64,000 bases of DNA from Anagrus nilaparvatae (taxonomy: Eukaryota; Arthropoda; Insecta; Hymenoptera; Mymaridae), in assembly GCA_022575985.1 (NCBI GenBank), contig JAKSXM010000007.1, positions 71,919,001 through 71,983,000 on the forward strand. The letters are read 5' to 3'. Numbering within the stretch: the first letter of the stretch is position 1; every line of letters begins with the position of its first letter. Below, piece by piece: positions 24,184 through 36,769 of this stretch. A program made the position numbers and the translations under genes. Under the pieces are notes generated by a model that was not told where the DNA came from, made no database searches, and saw only the letters and a list, made by a program, of their open reading frames with translations.

Positions 24184-27100
24184 GATTTTCTAATAAAAGT
24201 ACGTTGTATAAAAAAAAAAATTTTTATTTTATTATCATTAATATTCTCTTCACTTGTTTATTAAAACATATTTTTTGCATAAAAAGTTAACAAGGTAAAA
24301 ATAAAATTAGAAAAAATTTTTATAAATGATATGCATATAAATTGTATACAAAAAAAAAATGATTGCATAAAACCTTGAAAAAAAAAAGTAATTATTTATA
24401 TTTATTATAAAAATAAATCTTTTAATTTATAATTTATATTATTGTTTATATATTTAGAAATAATTTATCTAAGGTTAAAAATTAAATTTTAAATACAACA
24501 ATATAATTTCATTACTTTTTAATAATTATTTTTAATAAAATAAGTTTATTATAGAGAGAAGCTCCATACCTGATGACAAAGAAAATTTTTAGTTCTTTTG
24601 GACGAGTTTTAGAGGAAAATATTTATTAGATAATTGTCTAAATGAGCTGTAAAAATTTTTTTAATCAATTTTTTTAAAGTCTTCTTCATATCTGAATTGA
24701 ATGATTTGCTTCGCTCTACCCATTCTTAATGGCAGATAGTAATTATACAATCAGTACGCTGCAATAATGCAACAAGAAATATTTTAGTTTGACCGATTTT
24801 TTAGACAATAAAAACTTCAAATATCATGTAAATCTAAATCTTTACTGAATAATTTTATTTCTTAAAGTTTAAATTTCATTTTGTTGAAGAAAAAAAATTT
24901 ACATTTATGGCAAAAATTAATGTTCTTAAAACATGCTGCACTACGAAGAAAAAAATTGCAAAACCGCTAAGATTTCGATATCTTAAAAAGTACAATAACA
25001 AAATCAATAATTTATACAGCCTTTGTAACCCACAAACATTAATTTTAACAAAAATTAAAAAAATTCAATTTTACCAAAATAATTACTTAATTAAAATAAA
25101 TTTATAGATTATTTGCCAGCTGTACTCGAACAACTCCTCTATGCATACTAGAGAACTGGATATTAATTAAAAAAAATAAAATAACATTTTTTAATTAATA
25201 ATAAAACTTATGCACTAAATTAATTAAAAATAATTTTTTTTTTATCTGCTATATTAATTTTTGCTTGCTTTTTTAATCCATAATCTCTAGTGTATTAAAG
25301 ATATAGTAAAAATAATTTTAATTTTCATAATATTATCATTGAATGTACTCGCTTATGACATATATCAATCACCTTTTTTCATATTCATTCGTTCGCATGT
25401 ATACGAGACTTTTCATGTCAATTAATAAGTTTAAAAATTTAGTCACTGAACTTTCCAGAAATTAATTCAAAATTGTTTTTAGCAATGATAATTGTTTATC
25501 TGAACTTAAAAATGTTTTTTTAAATAGCAGATTTTAAAAAGGCCTACTGGTGGAGGTTTGTTTGACACCTATTAATTTGGAGCGAAAAATTTATTTACAA
25601 ATTTTACATAAAATGAATATTCTTCTAATATAGACTTATACCTATTTACCGGTATTTACCTTTCTTGATCAGACCCCTGCTCTCAGGTGCTCATCAATCA
25701 GAGTCTAAATTATTTGTTACCTACATTATAGGTATTAGGGGTGTGCGATTACCCAAAACTTCGAGGAATTTAATAGTTACAATTTAAAGAGTAGGATCAA
25801 GAATCGGTTAAAATTCGAAATTTTTCAAAAAAAGATTACATTCGTAAACTTCTCTGGCTAAGAATCCGGAAAACCCCAAAAAACCTGGGTTTTAGGGTCA
25901 ATATTCGATAATTTGGGTAACCGCATATCCCGACATGTTAACGCCACTAAAATGTTTATAAAAATTACTGTCGGCACAAAACATCAGAATAAACGAGGAA
26001 AATTGACGCAAAATAGTTTGAAAAATTTTCTAAAGCAGCAAAACTCTTTGTATCTCACTGTAGCCAAATTTATTAAACTTTCTGCGTGTAAGAATTAATT
26101 TAAAAGAAAAATAATATATTAAGAAGAAAACTGATCTTTAAAAAAGTCTCATATTATTTTTTTAATGAAATTTAACAAGAGAGAAGAAAAGTGAAGAAAA
26201 AAAATATATATTTTACGCTTTAATGCTTCTTGAAGATAATTCACATCATAATATATTATAATATATAAGTTTAAATCTACTTACAACACATTCTATCAAC
26301 GTTTATATATATTTTCAACGACGAAGCGATGTAATATTGAATTTTTAATAAAAATAATTTAAAATAATAACTTAAGACTTTATTAAATACACTTTATTCA
26401 TAAAGAATACTATAACGTTTATAAAAAAAATTTATATGCACAATTCCAGATAATTTTTATACATAAATAATTTTATACTTTTTTGACTCACGTTGTATGT
26501 CGAAAATCAATTTAAACAAAGATTTTGATTGTCTAATAAATTGGCCACAAGCTGTAGTCCATCAATTTTCATATAAATAAGTAGATTTTACAGAAATTTT
26601 TTTATCAAAAATTGCTTTTAACAGATAAATTTTTATTGAAATACACAAAAAAGCAGGTAAACATTTTTGAAATGTGCAACTCATGTAATAAGTTTTTATA
26701 CGGTCAGTAATTCCAATTTCACGTTTCGTGTTATAAGAAAAAAAAAGGCATTCGAAAGAAAACTTAGTTTAAAGAAAATGCATCAAAATGCTTTTAAAAC
26801 TGTTATAACATGTTTGAATTCAATATATATATATGGGGTATTTTATGACAACTTAATCTTACATATTCCTCGATTTATCAGAATCAAATATTGGTTATGT
26901 GCTATACAAAAAACCGACGATGGCACCCTAAATTACAATACTCCACCTCGAAATTTCTTCAACTCCGGTGTCAAAAAATCTTCGAAAAAAATACTTTTCG
27001 ACGGTTTACCATAATATTAAAAATATATGAGTTTAAATAAAAACGTAAATAGAAACTATCTTTCCCTCTTGGTACTAACGTAAAAGTATTTTAAATATAT

Positions 27101-28236
27101 TTCGATAATGGTTAATGGAATGCCTCATATAAAAATATAAAATTTTCTATTTTTGTACAAATGAAAAACATTAAATTTCAAATAATATAAACTTTTTGAT
27201 TTAACCTACATCAAACGTGCCATTTTACCAATGTAGCTAGTAAAAGTTTATAAAAATTTAAAACAATAAAAATAATAAATTTTTCAAAATGAAAAAGTAT
27301 TAATTTTTTTTTTCTTTTTAAATATTTGTTCAAAAGTTCTGAATATATAAAATCTTTACTTAATTTACAAGCATAATAAGAAAGTTTTAAGTATTTAGTT
27401 AACTGTTAGCTAAAATTAATAAGTACATCAATTATAAAATGAATTAATTTACTTTATCAAGTTATTATATAACAAGTTATATAATTTAAAGAATAAATAC
27501 TAGTAAAATAATTGCCCTTATTTTTAAAAGAAATTTGCTCATTTGCACGTTGTCACTAAAAGATTAAAAACGAAAGAGTATATCCAAAAATGAAAAAGGT
27601 TAAAAAGAGGAGCTTTCTATGAAGTTTAAAATAATTTATAGTTTATTGAAAATTTTATCATGAAACGTGTTCACAAGGATTTTTAAGGAAAAGTTTTTTT
27701 TTAAATTTGTAAAAAAAACCGGTGGTTTAGCTAACTTTCAATTTATCCTTACATGCCTGAATTTTTTTAATAGCCCGAAATGATTTGAAAAAAATGTTTA
27801 TCAGCAGTCACTTCGAATGCTTTTTGACGTTCTTTAAAAATTTTAATTAAGCGCACTTGAAAAATTTACCAGTAATTTATTTCATTTTTTTAACTTTTGA
27901 TTTTTGATTAATGACCTTTTTGGTTCCTAAAGTAGGCAATTTGCCTTAATTAAACATAAAATTTCTATGAAAAAAAAAATTACTACACTCTTTTGTTGAA
28001 ATTAAATTAAAATGTCTGTATATAAAAAAACTGAAGCAAAAAAATAAAAGTTGAGATTAAAAATTAGAAAATTAAAAAAGTTATTTAAAAATTGAAATGA
28101 AGTATTTAAGAAACGCCTATAAAATTTCATCTATATTTTAAAAGCAATCTAAGCTTTTTAATACTTTAATTACTTGAAAATTAAAACTTTGTATACTTTT
28201 ATATTTTTTTGATGTATTATAATGAATGTTTTAGAT
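24184..28236. other. no gene seen apart from one MITE
   Basis: Contains the 25738-25937 MITE. A 115-codon plus frame at 26667-27014 has no recognisable motif and low-complexity composition, so I do not call it a gene. Confidence 0.5.
25738..25937. mobile_element. 200-bp MITE, GGGGTGTGCGATTACCC ends
   Basis: The left end GGGGTGTGCGATTACCCAAA pairs with TTTGGGTAACCGCATATCCC at the right end. The same left end occurs at 37299 and a fragment at 1928. Confidence 0.6.
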
Positions 28237-29064
28237 TCTTATTATATGAGTGATTCTTGGTGAAACTTTACTAAATGAAAGGTAAAACTAGGATTTCAAA
28301 AAAACCGATTTGACTGGGCTTAGTACTTAAAATTATCAAACTACGCCATTTTTCAATAAGATTCTAGATTTAAAGGTTTCGAAATTCTGTTTTTCAAAAT
28401 TCTGAGCTAACTTTTTGAATTCAATTTTGATTTGCCCCAAAATTTCCTGCTGAAAACGATTCTGCCATTAGTCTTTAGGGAAAACCTTCAGGAAATTCGG
28501 AAAAGTGAGAAAAATTTACGAACTTCAAGTTCAAATTTCTCAAAAGAAGGTATTTTTTTTTCCAATTGAACTGAATATTTTTGTTTTCCCATAAACTTTT
28601 TGTTGGTCGAGTTGTTGGTAAACAGTTTTCGTGGATTTTTCAAAAAACAAATTTTTATAACTTTCAACATCCCAAACTTTTTAATTTAAGGCTTTTCCTG
28701 TCACTAGACAAAAGTTTTAATTCAAATTTCGAATTCTTTGGGAAATTTTACTACAAGCTCTGTTTTTTTTTTTAAATTTGAACTTTTTATGTAGAAATGA
28801 AAGAAAATAAAAAATAAAAAAATTAAAAATTTTCCAATTTTTTTAATTTCTTCATATTATGCATATTACTTGCTTTCTACTTTTTTTCTTTTAACCGTTT
28901 AATAGAAATTTTTTGAAAAAGAGTTTCATCTGGTGACTTAAAAATATTTATGGTATCATATTTTTGCATACTAAGCCCAATCGAATCGGTTTTTCTAAAA
29001 TTCCAGACTTTCGCCTTTCTTTTAGTAAAGTCTAACTAACATAAGAATTGCTCATATAATAAGA
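28237..29064. mobile_element. 828-bp TIR element (ATATGAGTGATTC ends)
   Basis: TCTTATTATATGAGTGATTC at the left is mirrored by GAATTGCTCATATAATAAGA at the right. Both arms carry AAACCGAT(T)TGA(C)TGGGCTTAGTA inward. Arms are about 90 bp and imperfect. The open frames at 28.5-28.8 kb lie in its AT-rich core and look non-genic. Confidence 0.62.
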
Positions 29065-30027
29065 CATAAAGGATAAAATTTAATTAAAAACAAATATTGC
29101 CTAAAAGATGACTTATAAAATTTGCAAGATATAATAATAAAATTTTATGCTATACTTTTAAGCATAGAAATATAATGTATATGTATGTACATAAAAAATG
29201 ATTTTTGTATAGGAATTAACAAACTATGTAAGAAAAGAACTTTGTTATACAGCATACTCGTGTTTCTTGTAACTCAAATATATATATATATATATTTTTT
29301 TTTAATGTTTAACAACTTTTTTCCTTGCCACTAATTTTCCGAATCAAAAATAAAAAATGAAAAATTTGCTTACCGTATAGTAACTTTAAACCGAGATAAG
29401 GGATATGAATATTTGTATATAGGAAGCCTAGAAATTAAATTTTATTTAATCTTCTGCAAACCAAGTGAAAAACAGTTATAAATAATGTTTTTTAAAATAA
29501 TGAAAATAAGGAGCAATAGCTTTTTTCTATACTCCAACTTTTAAATTTAGCATAATTTTATTACTCGGGGGAGAATGTTAAAAATGGCTTTTCCAATGCC
29601 CTTCGAGGGAATTTAGAAGCAATATAAGTTTTTAAATTGGTTCGTCACGGGAATTTCTCACAATATTCGAACTTAAAAAAGCGCTAAACACCCTATCACT
29701 CTAAAAGAAGAAGAAAAACAGCTATTGCCCTGACTAGTTGGACCTGGGTCTTAGCCACATGAGGACTTCTGGAGAAAGAGAGTCCTCGACCTGTATGACC
29801 TCCCTGTGAAGAAAGTAAAAAGAGAGAATTAATGCCTTATGCAATTGAACATTTTTGTACTTATCAGAACATGCAGACAGTACTGTTTTTAGCCATACAG
29901 TGGAAAATATATAACTTGAGTTATTTGTTTTGTTAATTAATTAATTGCATTATGCAGAATAGCAGAAGAAAAGAACAAATGGAAAGGATACTCACACAGT
30001 AAAAAAGTAAATAGAACAATAGTAAAC
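29065..30027. other. no gene seen
   Basis: AT-rich with a (TA)n tract at about 29279-29296. A GC-richer patch at 29720-29825 (GACTAGTTGGACCTGGGTCT) is unexplained and has no convincing frame. Confidence 0.5.
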
Positions 30028-30030
30028 TGA

Positions 30031-30158
30031 GGCTGGTTCTACAAAACTCCGTAAACGCAAATACGCAGCCGCAATCCAATGCGCATAGACGAAAAAAGGT
30101 TTTGTGCGCGTGTGTTGCGGCTGCGGTTTTGTGTTTACGGAGGTCTGTAGTAGCAGCC
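30031..30158. mobile_element. Harbinger-like MITE, 128 bp
   Basis: It starts GGCTGGTTCTACAAAACTCC and ends, inverted, with TGTAGTAGCAGCC. TGA flanks both sides (30028-30030 and 30159-30161). The arms share CGTAAACGCAAA and GCAGCCGCAA with the nested set at 61 kb, so this is the same family. Confidence 0.82.
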
Positions 30159-30369
30159 TGACCAAACTCAAACAGAAGCTTTAAAGCGTTGGGTTAGTTA
30201 TCATAGTAGTGATAGCAAGGAATGCTTGTCTACAACTTCATCTTATTTCCGAGATTTTTAATCAGTTGATAGTCAAATGTTTTAATCTTTTATTAAACAA
30301 AACTTTTATGTAATTTAAAGCTATTTCAAATAAATTTGGTTATTAATGCAGTCCAGTACAGGAGCTTTA

Positions 30370-30507
30370 TTATTTTTTGATTTTCTTTAGAAGGTAGGAA
30401 AGTTCCTTGGTTCTGATTTCCGTGAAGATGTTATCTAAGAAGGGGTATTCGAAGAAATCTTTAACTTTTTCATTAGTTTTATGAGTAAACTCAAAGATTT
30501 GCGGGTC
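30370..30507 (-). pseudogene. unrecognised degenerate coding remnant
   Basis: The minus strand from 30507 reads 45 codons to a stop at 30370, with protein-like composition: DPQIFEFTHKTNEKVKDFF, EYPFLDNIFTEIRTKELSY and a lysine-rich end. Just upstream, in a second frame, HFFYPNDKAKKFAERCGVNK appears at about 30585-30520, suggesting one sequence broken by a frameshift. I do not recognise the family. It could be the C-terminus of a mobile-element protein or chance. Confidence 0.25.
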
Positions 30508-30726
30508 ATTATGAGGGCTTATTTACTCCACATCGTTCTGCAAATTTTTTGGCTTTATCGTTTGGGTAAAAGAAATGTAACTTGGACATCTTTGTCTTTT
30601 AGGACGAGAATATTCACCCGAGCTCTTGTGAGAACTTTGATAAATTTAAAGAGGCTGTTGTCCAATACTTACAGGTTTGAAAGTTTTTTATTAAAAATTT
30701 CAGTTTCAAATTATTTTTTTTTTTTT

Positions 30727-31240
30727 TATAGGAAGAAAATAGCTCCGCCTCACTCCTTTCTATGTGTAACACTACCGAAAGGCGCGACGCGTGCTTCGCA
30801 TGCTTTGTATACGTATACGCATTGATCCTCTCCAAATTGAAACGACATTTACTGCATGTGGAGGTGTAATGCGTATTACTAGAATGAGCATGACCACATA
30901 TCTGATAAATTAGGTGTGCTTGAAAGTTACTTGGATATGACAATGTTGGTGAAAAACCCCTCTTGCGGGGAAAAAACCATTAAAAATCGTGATATATGAT
31001 AAGAATATTTTTTTTTATAGGAAAAAAAGAACCCCTCCTCGCTCCTTTCTGTGTAAAACCATCCACCGAAGGTGCGACGCGAGCGTAAGTATGCAAGCAT
31101 ACAAGCCCCCCCTCCAATTGAAACGACGTTTGTCTTGATTTGGAGAAATAAGCGTAAATTACTCGGAGAGCTTTAGGCCTAGTAATACAGGCGCCAGCCA
31201 TACTAATCACGCCCAAAAATTAAATTTCTTTTTCCGAGAA
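30727..31240 (+). repeat. two diverged tandem copies, offset ~289 bp
   Basis: The first begins TATAGGAAGAAAATAGCTCC at 30727. The second begins TATAGGAAAAAAAGAACCCC at 31016. Shared order: CTCACTCCTTTCTATGTG / CTCGCTCCTTTCTGTGT, CGAAAGGCGCGACGCG / CGAAGGTGCGACGCG, CCAAATTGAAACGACATTT / CCAATTGAAACGACGTTT. Open frames over this stretch are not conserved between the copies, so it is non-coding. Confidence 0.65.
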
Positions 31241-31413
31241 TAAAAATAGGTGGTATTTATGTTTTTTGACCCGCTGAATACGAATCCGGGGTCCATTTTG
31301 CGAATTTCGTGGACAATTTATTTCAATACAATTTAAAATTAAAATTTTTCTGGAAATGAAATGTTTTCTGTAAGTTCTAATTTAAATTACGCGAAAAACT
31401 TAAACAGGCCCTT

Positions 31414-31656
31414 TGCACACGCATACAAAAAATTAGTAAATATAACTAAAATTACGATGTTGTTTACTAAATTCAGTTTGGTTAAAAGTCACTATAAACT
31501 ATTAGTAAAATTTACTAATAAAATTTGTTTATAAAACTAAAACCTCAATTTTTTTAGAAAAATTTACTAATTTTTTGGTTATATTTACCAATCTATATTA
31601 ATTTGTTTTTACTACATTTTTATAGGTTAATTTTACTATTATTTTTTTTGCGTGCA
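31414..31656. mobile_element. ~240-bp MITE ending TGCAC(AC)GCA
   Basis: TTGCACACGCATACAAAAAA with ATTAGTAAATATAAC pairs with TTACTATTATTTTTTTTGCG TGCA at the right end (imperfect TIR). TTAGTAAA/TTTACTAA repeats fill the interior. It directly abuts the 31664 element. Confidence 0.55.
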
Positions 31657-31663
31657 GATATTT

Positions 31664-32895
31664 AGGGTCAAGGATGGGGTGGTGGACATCGATGCGGTTT
31701 TGAACACCCAGCATTATTTTACCAAATAACTAAGATATAAATAAGTTAAAAGATATATTACTTTTAAAAAAATATTCTTTAAACGGTTACTTTCTTTGCT
31801 ATCTAGTTTATTTGGAAATTACTAATTATTTTTAATAATAAAAACCTGAATCAAAATAGACTACTTAATATGATATCGTTTTTTATCAAAAATACTAAGA
31901 ATACGAGATACGTAAAATTGATATTTTGTTTATATTTTTTTAACAATAACAACTTTTTTGCATTTATTTGATTAAGTGATCATCAAACATTAAATTTCTA
32001 ACAAAAAAAATTATTTTCTTCCTTTTTTATGCGTTTAATTAAGATGTCTAAGAACCCATCTTAAATATACTTAAAAATGTGGTTTTGGACATGTATTTTA
32101 TTCGAATGTCCAAAACGGCATACACGGATTTTAGTTTTGGACATTTGATTATTTTGTTAAAGATAAAGGTAAAATTTCTATTCTTAACAGTGTATATTTG
32201 TTAAATGTTATCAAATCCAAAAGCAAAAATTAAAAAATATTACATAAAATCTAATTTAGAAAAATTAAAAATTTATTGCCACAGTGTGCTAATTGGTAAT
32301 GCAGTGATGCCGATTAACGAGAAGAACTCTCACTACCCCGACTAGGATTGTTTATCTCTTGCTCTCTTTTTTTGTTTATTTACAATTAATTAGAATAAAT
32401 AAAAAATTTTAATTAAAATATTTTCTTATTCACACCTATGCTCGACAAGTCATTTGTAACATGAACTTTTACAATTGATTAAAAATTGGTAATTTCAAAA
32501 TTTTTATTTAAATAATTATATTCTTATCTAAAAATTAATTAAAAATTAATTAAATGCCATTATATACCTACTTTTTATCATTTTTCTGATTATTATTTTT
32601 AAAAAATGTATTAAGTAGTTAGTTTTAAGAATGGTGTCCAAAACCCCATAAATTTGATGTCCAAAACCCTGTACTTAGTGTCCAAAACCCTGGTATTTTA
32701 GGTTTTCTCTACTAGAGCTCTATTTAAAATTAAAATAATGATCGTATCTGGCAAATAACCGTTTATTCCTCAAGAATTATGTTCGTTATTGCTATTTAAA
32801 GAGTTATTACGTTAAAAAATACTATATTTTTTATTTTTATTCGTTAGTAAAGTCACGAATTTCCTTAAAGTGTTCAAAACCCCATCCTTGACCCT
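31664..32895. mobile_element. 1.23-kb TIR element with GTCCAAAACC motifs
   Basis: The ends AGGGTCAAGGATGGGGT at 31664 and ACCCCATCCTTGACCCT at 32879 are perfect 17-bp inverted repeats, each followed inward by TTTTGAACAC. GTCCAAAAC(C) or its complement recurs near 32081, 32107, 32132, 32634, 32658 and 32680. No coding frame is seen inside. A clear target duplication is not visible. Confidence 0.72.
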
Positions 32896-34356
32896 ACTAA
32901 AATTTAAAAATAAGTTTAGTCTTTACTTATACTTCGTAAAATGTAGAAAAGAGCAAATTACAAATAAATTAATACAAAGAAATGACAAGAAGCAGCGAAA
33001 ATTGATAACCAGAAAACGCCAATTCATTAAAGTACATAACGTTTTGAAAAGTATGAAATTTCACTTAGAAAAGAAACTGATTGAAAGAAAAAAAACGTGT
33101 CTTGATTTTCTTTCAAGGTATTATGAAATTAATTAAACATAACAGAAATGAATGAATGCTAGAAAATATTAAAAATAAGACATTTTAAAACTGAAATAAA
33201 CATTTTTGTTTACGTTTTCTTTACAGCAGAATTTAACTAAGAAATAAAAATATTTTTACAGTAGAATTTAATAAATTATATTATTTTATTTAAGTGTGTA
33301 TTTCTTAATCATAAGTTTTTATTATCTAAAATGGAAAAGAAAAAAATAAATTTGAATTATTAAAATTTTTAACAGCAGCAACAAACTTTTCTAAAAGCAG
33401 TTGTAATTTTAATAAAAGTTTCTAAAAGATATAAAATTAAGTAAATAAAAAGCTTTTTATTTTTATTAATATCGTCATATAAAAAACATTATCTTACGCA
33501 TTAGCATAAATTTTTTTTTTATTATATTTATATTTTAATTAAAAAATAATTACTTAAAAAAGTATTAATAGTTAAAGCTTTATTTTTTTTACTTTCAATC
33601 AAAGTAAATAGTAAATGCAGCATTTACTTTAAAAAAATATAATTTTTTTTTTGTTTGTATTCATGAAAAACAGTTTTAAAAAAATATGTTTAAGGTCATA
33701 GAATAACAAAGAAAAAAAACAATGCGAATTGTTAAACTTAAAATATTTGACAGATACCCTGATGAAAAAATTGGCCAGAATTATTCCACATGCATCAGAA
33801 ATTTTAAAGAATAAATCAATGATTAGCTAAAAAATGTCCAATTTTTTTTCTCGAAAGTTACACCTGAAACTCGTAAGAAGTAATAGAGCGATTCTGTGGC
33901 CTTTGGAAAAATCCTGTCACCTTTATGTGCACTATTATTGAAAAAAGTTTTTAAAAAAAATGTTAAATTATTCAAACATTTATATAACATAAAATGACAT
34001 ATTTGTTTATGACATTACAAAATTAATACAGAATAAATTAAATATTTATTAAATATGTCATTTTATTTATCCATAAATACGAGTGCACTTAATTCATTTA
34101 TAAATAAATTTCAAATTACAACAAATGGATTGTATTTAAAATTTTGAACTACAAATAATTGACGTAAGTGAATATTGAATGAGCATCAATTATTTTAATT
34201 AATTACGTATGGGCGATATTTGATAGATTTTCCTACCTTTATTTTACCTATTTCCAAAAATCACAAAAATTAAAGTAAAAATAAATTAAATTTAAATTTT
34301 TTTTTTATTTTCGTAATCCAAATAGTGATTGCAGGAATGAGTTACTTAATTATTAT

Positions 34357-34425
34357 AAGTCCTTAACCTGAAATTATAATAAGTCCCTAAATCAAAATTA
34401 TTCTAAGTTCATTTGTCCCCCCTCC
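34357..34425 (+). repeat. 24-bp tandem repeat family, copy B
   Basis: TAAGTCCTTAACCTGAAATT, AAGTCCCTAAATCAAAATTA and TTCTAAGTTCATTTG are followed by CCCCCCTCC, matching the order at 14.0 kb. Confidence 0.65.
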
Positions 34426-34461
34426 AAAAAAAATCCCATGTTAAAAGCATTTATCATCGTT

Positions 34462-34630
34462 TTTGACAAAATATTGGTTTTGAAATTGCGTATGCAGACA
34501 GCATGCAAAAGCTGAAACCCATATTTTGACCTTTGGTCTAAGACATAGTTTTTCATATAATGGTCAAAAAAGCCGCCCCCTAGGGTAGAAAAATGTCTTT
34601 TTTGTAAAAAAGTATTTTTAAAAATTTTTA
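34462..34630. repeat. diverged copy of the GCATGC palindrome family
   Basis: ACAAAATATTGGTTTTGAAA, GCAGACAGCATGCAAAAGC, AACCCATATTTTGACC and TATAATGGTCAAAAAAGCCG match 35.97-36.15 kb in order. Confidence 0.5.
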
Positions 34631-35964
34631 GCTCGAAATTTTCTACATGAATTTTTTTTTCTTATTGAAATTGGTTGGTATCAGAAAATAATTTTAAAAC
34701 GTTGTTTTTTAAAATCACTAACAATAAGTATCTTATCAAATAATACATTAAATTATCGCTGTTAATAAATCATTAATAAAAAAATATAGAAATATAAGAG
34801 CATTAAGATACATATCGTATTTCAGAGATAAATTAAAAATTTATGTTTATTCAAAAATATATTTTTTAATACAAAAAATCGATTTTAAATGTAAAAATAC
34901 TCATACCCTGATTTCAGGATAATTGATTGCTGATAATAAAAATATTTTTATAAAATATTTAAATTTTTTGCTATAATATTTTTAAAAATTGATAATCAAT
35001 GATTTACTTTATTTATATGTATTTATATATATTGTATTTATAAATGAAAAAAATGAAGTAGAAATTTACACGAGGACCCTTCAAGGTTTTAAATTTTCAT
35101 ACTCTACTAAAAATGTTCCATGATTATAATTTTTGAGTAAATTATAAATTTAAGCCATCAATAATAGAGTCAAAAGTTTATAAGCGTTAGGAGTAATTTG
35201 ATGATTTTTGTAGGGGCAAAATACGGACAAGGCACCACCGTCTGATCATCCTCAAATTTTGCACACGTATATATAAAATTATCTATAAATTTGCATATAA
35301 AAACAGATTTCTTGTATGCACACAAATTTGGATTTTTTTTGTGAAGTTTTTCAGTTTGTATAGCCGTTTTTAGAAGTTAAATTTATAAAACCAATTAGAA
35401 ACGAAACAAAATAGTTTAAAAGGTAGGGCCATTTCAAGCATATTTAAAATTTCCCATTTTATTCTATATTTTTGATATTTTTAGCTCATAACGTATCGCG
35501 CTCCCGGAATATCTAGAATCGTGCACCGTTACGCTAATTTTTCTCGGTCTTTCCGTATCAAACACCCTCAAAATATTACCAAAGACCTCTAGGAAAATTA
35601 GCATGCTTAAACTGACCAAAAAATCGGATTGAACGAGAAAATTTTTTTTGTGCATCCTATGGGTTTTACCTGTTCAGTTAATCCACGATTTTTGCACTTT
35701 CATTAAACGCTAATTAATAATTTATACATTTTAACAGTGAAATTTATAGATTAAATAGCTTCCCAGATATAGACAAGGATTGAAAACTGCTATTTGGGGC
35801 ATTATTTTTTTATTTCCAAGTACAAAATTTTATTATTGCTATATTACTTCTATTGTGTTTATGTGGGTTAGTTACGTTACTTTTAACGAGAAGTTTGATT
35901 TATATACGATTTGCTGCTGTAAAGACTATATTTTTTAAAAAATAGATATAAGGGAATAGCTATT

Positions 35965-36090
35965 TATTAAACAAGGGATAAAATATTGGTTTTGGCTTTG
36001 CATGCAGTTGTATGCACGAGCGAGCGTAGCAAGCGAGTGCAGACAGCATGCAAAAGTCGAACCCAATATTTTTTCCCGTGTTCTAAAATA
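35965..36090. mobile_element. GCATGC-centred palindromic MITE
   Basis: AAAATATTGGTTTTGGCTTT then GCATGC is mirrored by GCATGCAAAAGTCGAACCCA then ATATTTT. The loop holds GAGCGAGCGTAGCAAGCGAG, a GC-rich near repeat. A related copy without this loop is at 34470-34545. Confidence 0.55.
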
Positions 36091-36769
36091 TAGTTTTACA
36101 TATAATGGGCAAAAAAGCCGTCTCCCTAGGGGAGAAAATAGGCTTTTTTGCCCTAGATATGTAAATAAATATTATGTTACTTAATTTTTACAAGAATATA
36201 TAATACAAACAGCTCTAAATGTTTAAAAAAAAAAATTTTTTTTTTTTAACTTGTAATAGCTTTCGAGAGTTGTAAAGAAAATTCGAATTTGTTCATCATA
36301 AGTTATAAAAGAAATTATTTTTATCTTCTTTGACTTTAAATTCAAATCTGAATAAGCTGCATTGTAATCTTTTTTCTGGTTTATTTATTTTAAAATTCAT
36401 ATTTTTATTATTTTTATATCTATAGATGAATATAAAATCAGCTTAAGTACAAATTAATAATTAAAAGTTTTCCTAAATAAATCAGATTACTTTAAAAGTT
36501 TCTTAAAAACTATTATGATGAATCATAAAGAATGTTACAAAATTTTTTAAGAGTATTTCAGTGTAGCTTGTTTTATGATTTTAAATTATGTATATTTATA
36601 TGATGGATTGATATTTCTCAAGTGTATATGAGTTATTTGGTCAAAATCAAGCATACTAGTAAGATCCATCCAAAAAATTTAAATTATGTAAAATGGATCC
36701 ATGTCACAAGGATCTTACATAATTTTAATCTCTAATAACGATTTTGAAGATTTCATCCGTTCTCTGATT

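Larger units (their letters stand above)
32896..35964. other. no gene seen; dispersed repeats only
   Basis: Holds the 24-bp repeat copy at 34.36 kb and the GCATGC relative at 34.46 kb. At 35216-35660 there is a patch with ACGGACAAGGCACCACCGTC, sharing CACCGTCTG with the 62.6-kb element, and a 63-codon minus frame (35655-35464) that I do not recognise. Confidence 0.45.

Noticed and set aside
26667..27014. 115-codon plus-strand frame
   Set aside because: No motif or homology recognised, no splice or initiation context; a frame of this size can arise by chance.
30481..30825. 114-codon plus-strand frame
   Set aside because: It overlaps the more protein-like minus-strand remnant and runs into the 30.7-kb repeat.
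32284..32352. possible tRNA or SINE (GTGCTAATTGGTAATGCAG)
   Set aside because: The A-box-like word is not followed by a B box or paired arms.
35464..35655. 63-codon minus frame (VQSDFLVSLSMLIFLEVFGN)
   Set aside because: Looks somewhat protein-like but has no recognisable family or splice context; left as unexplained sequence.
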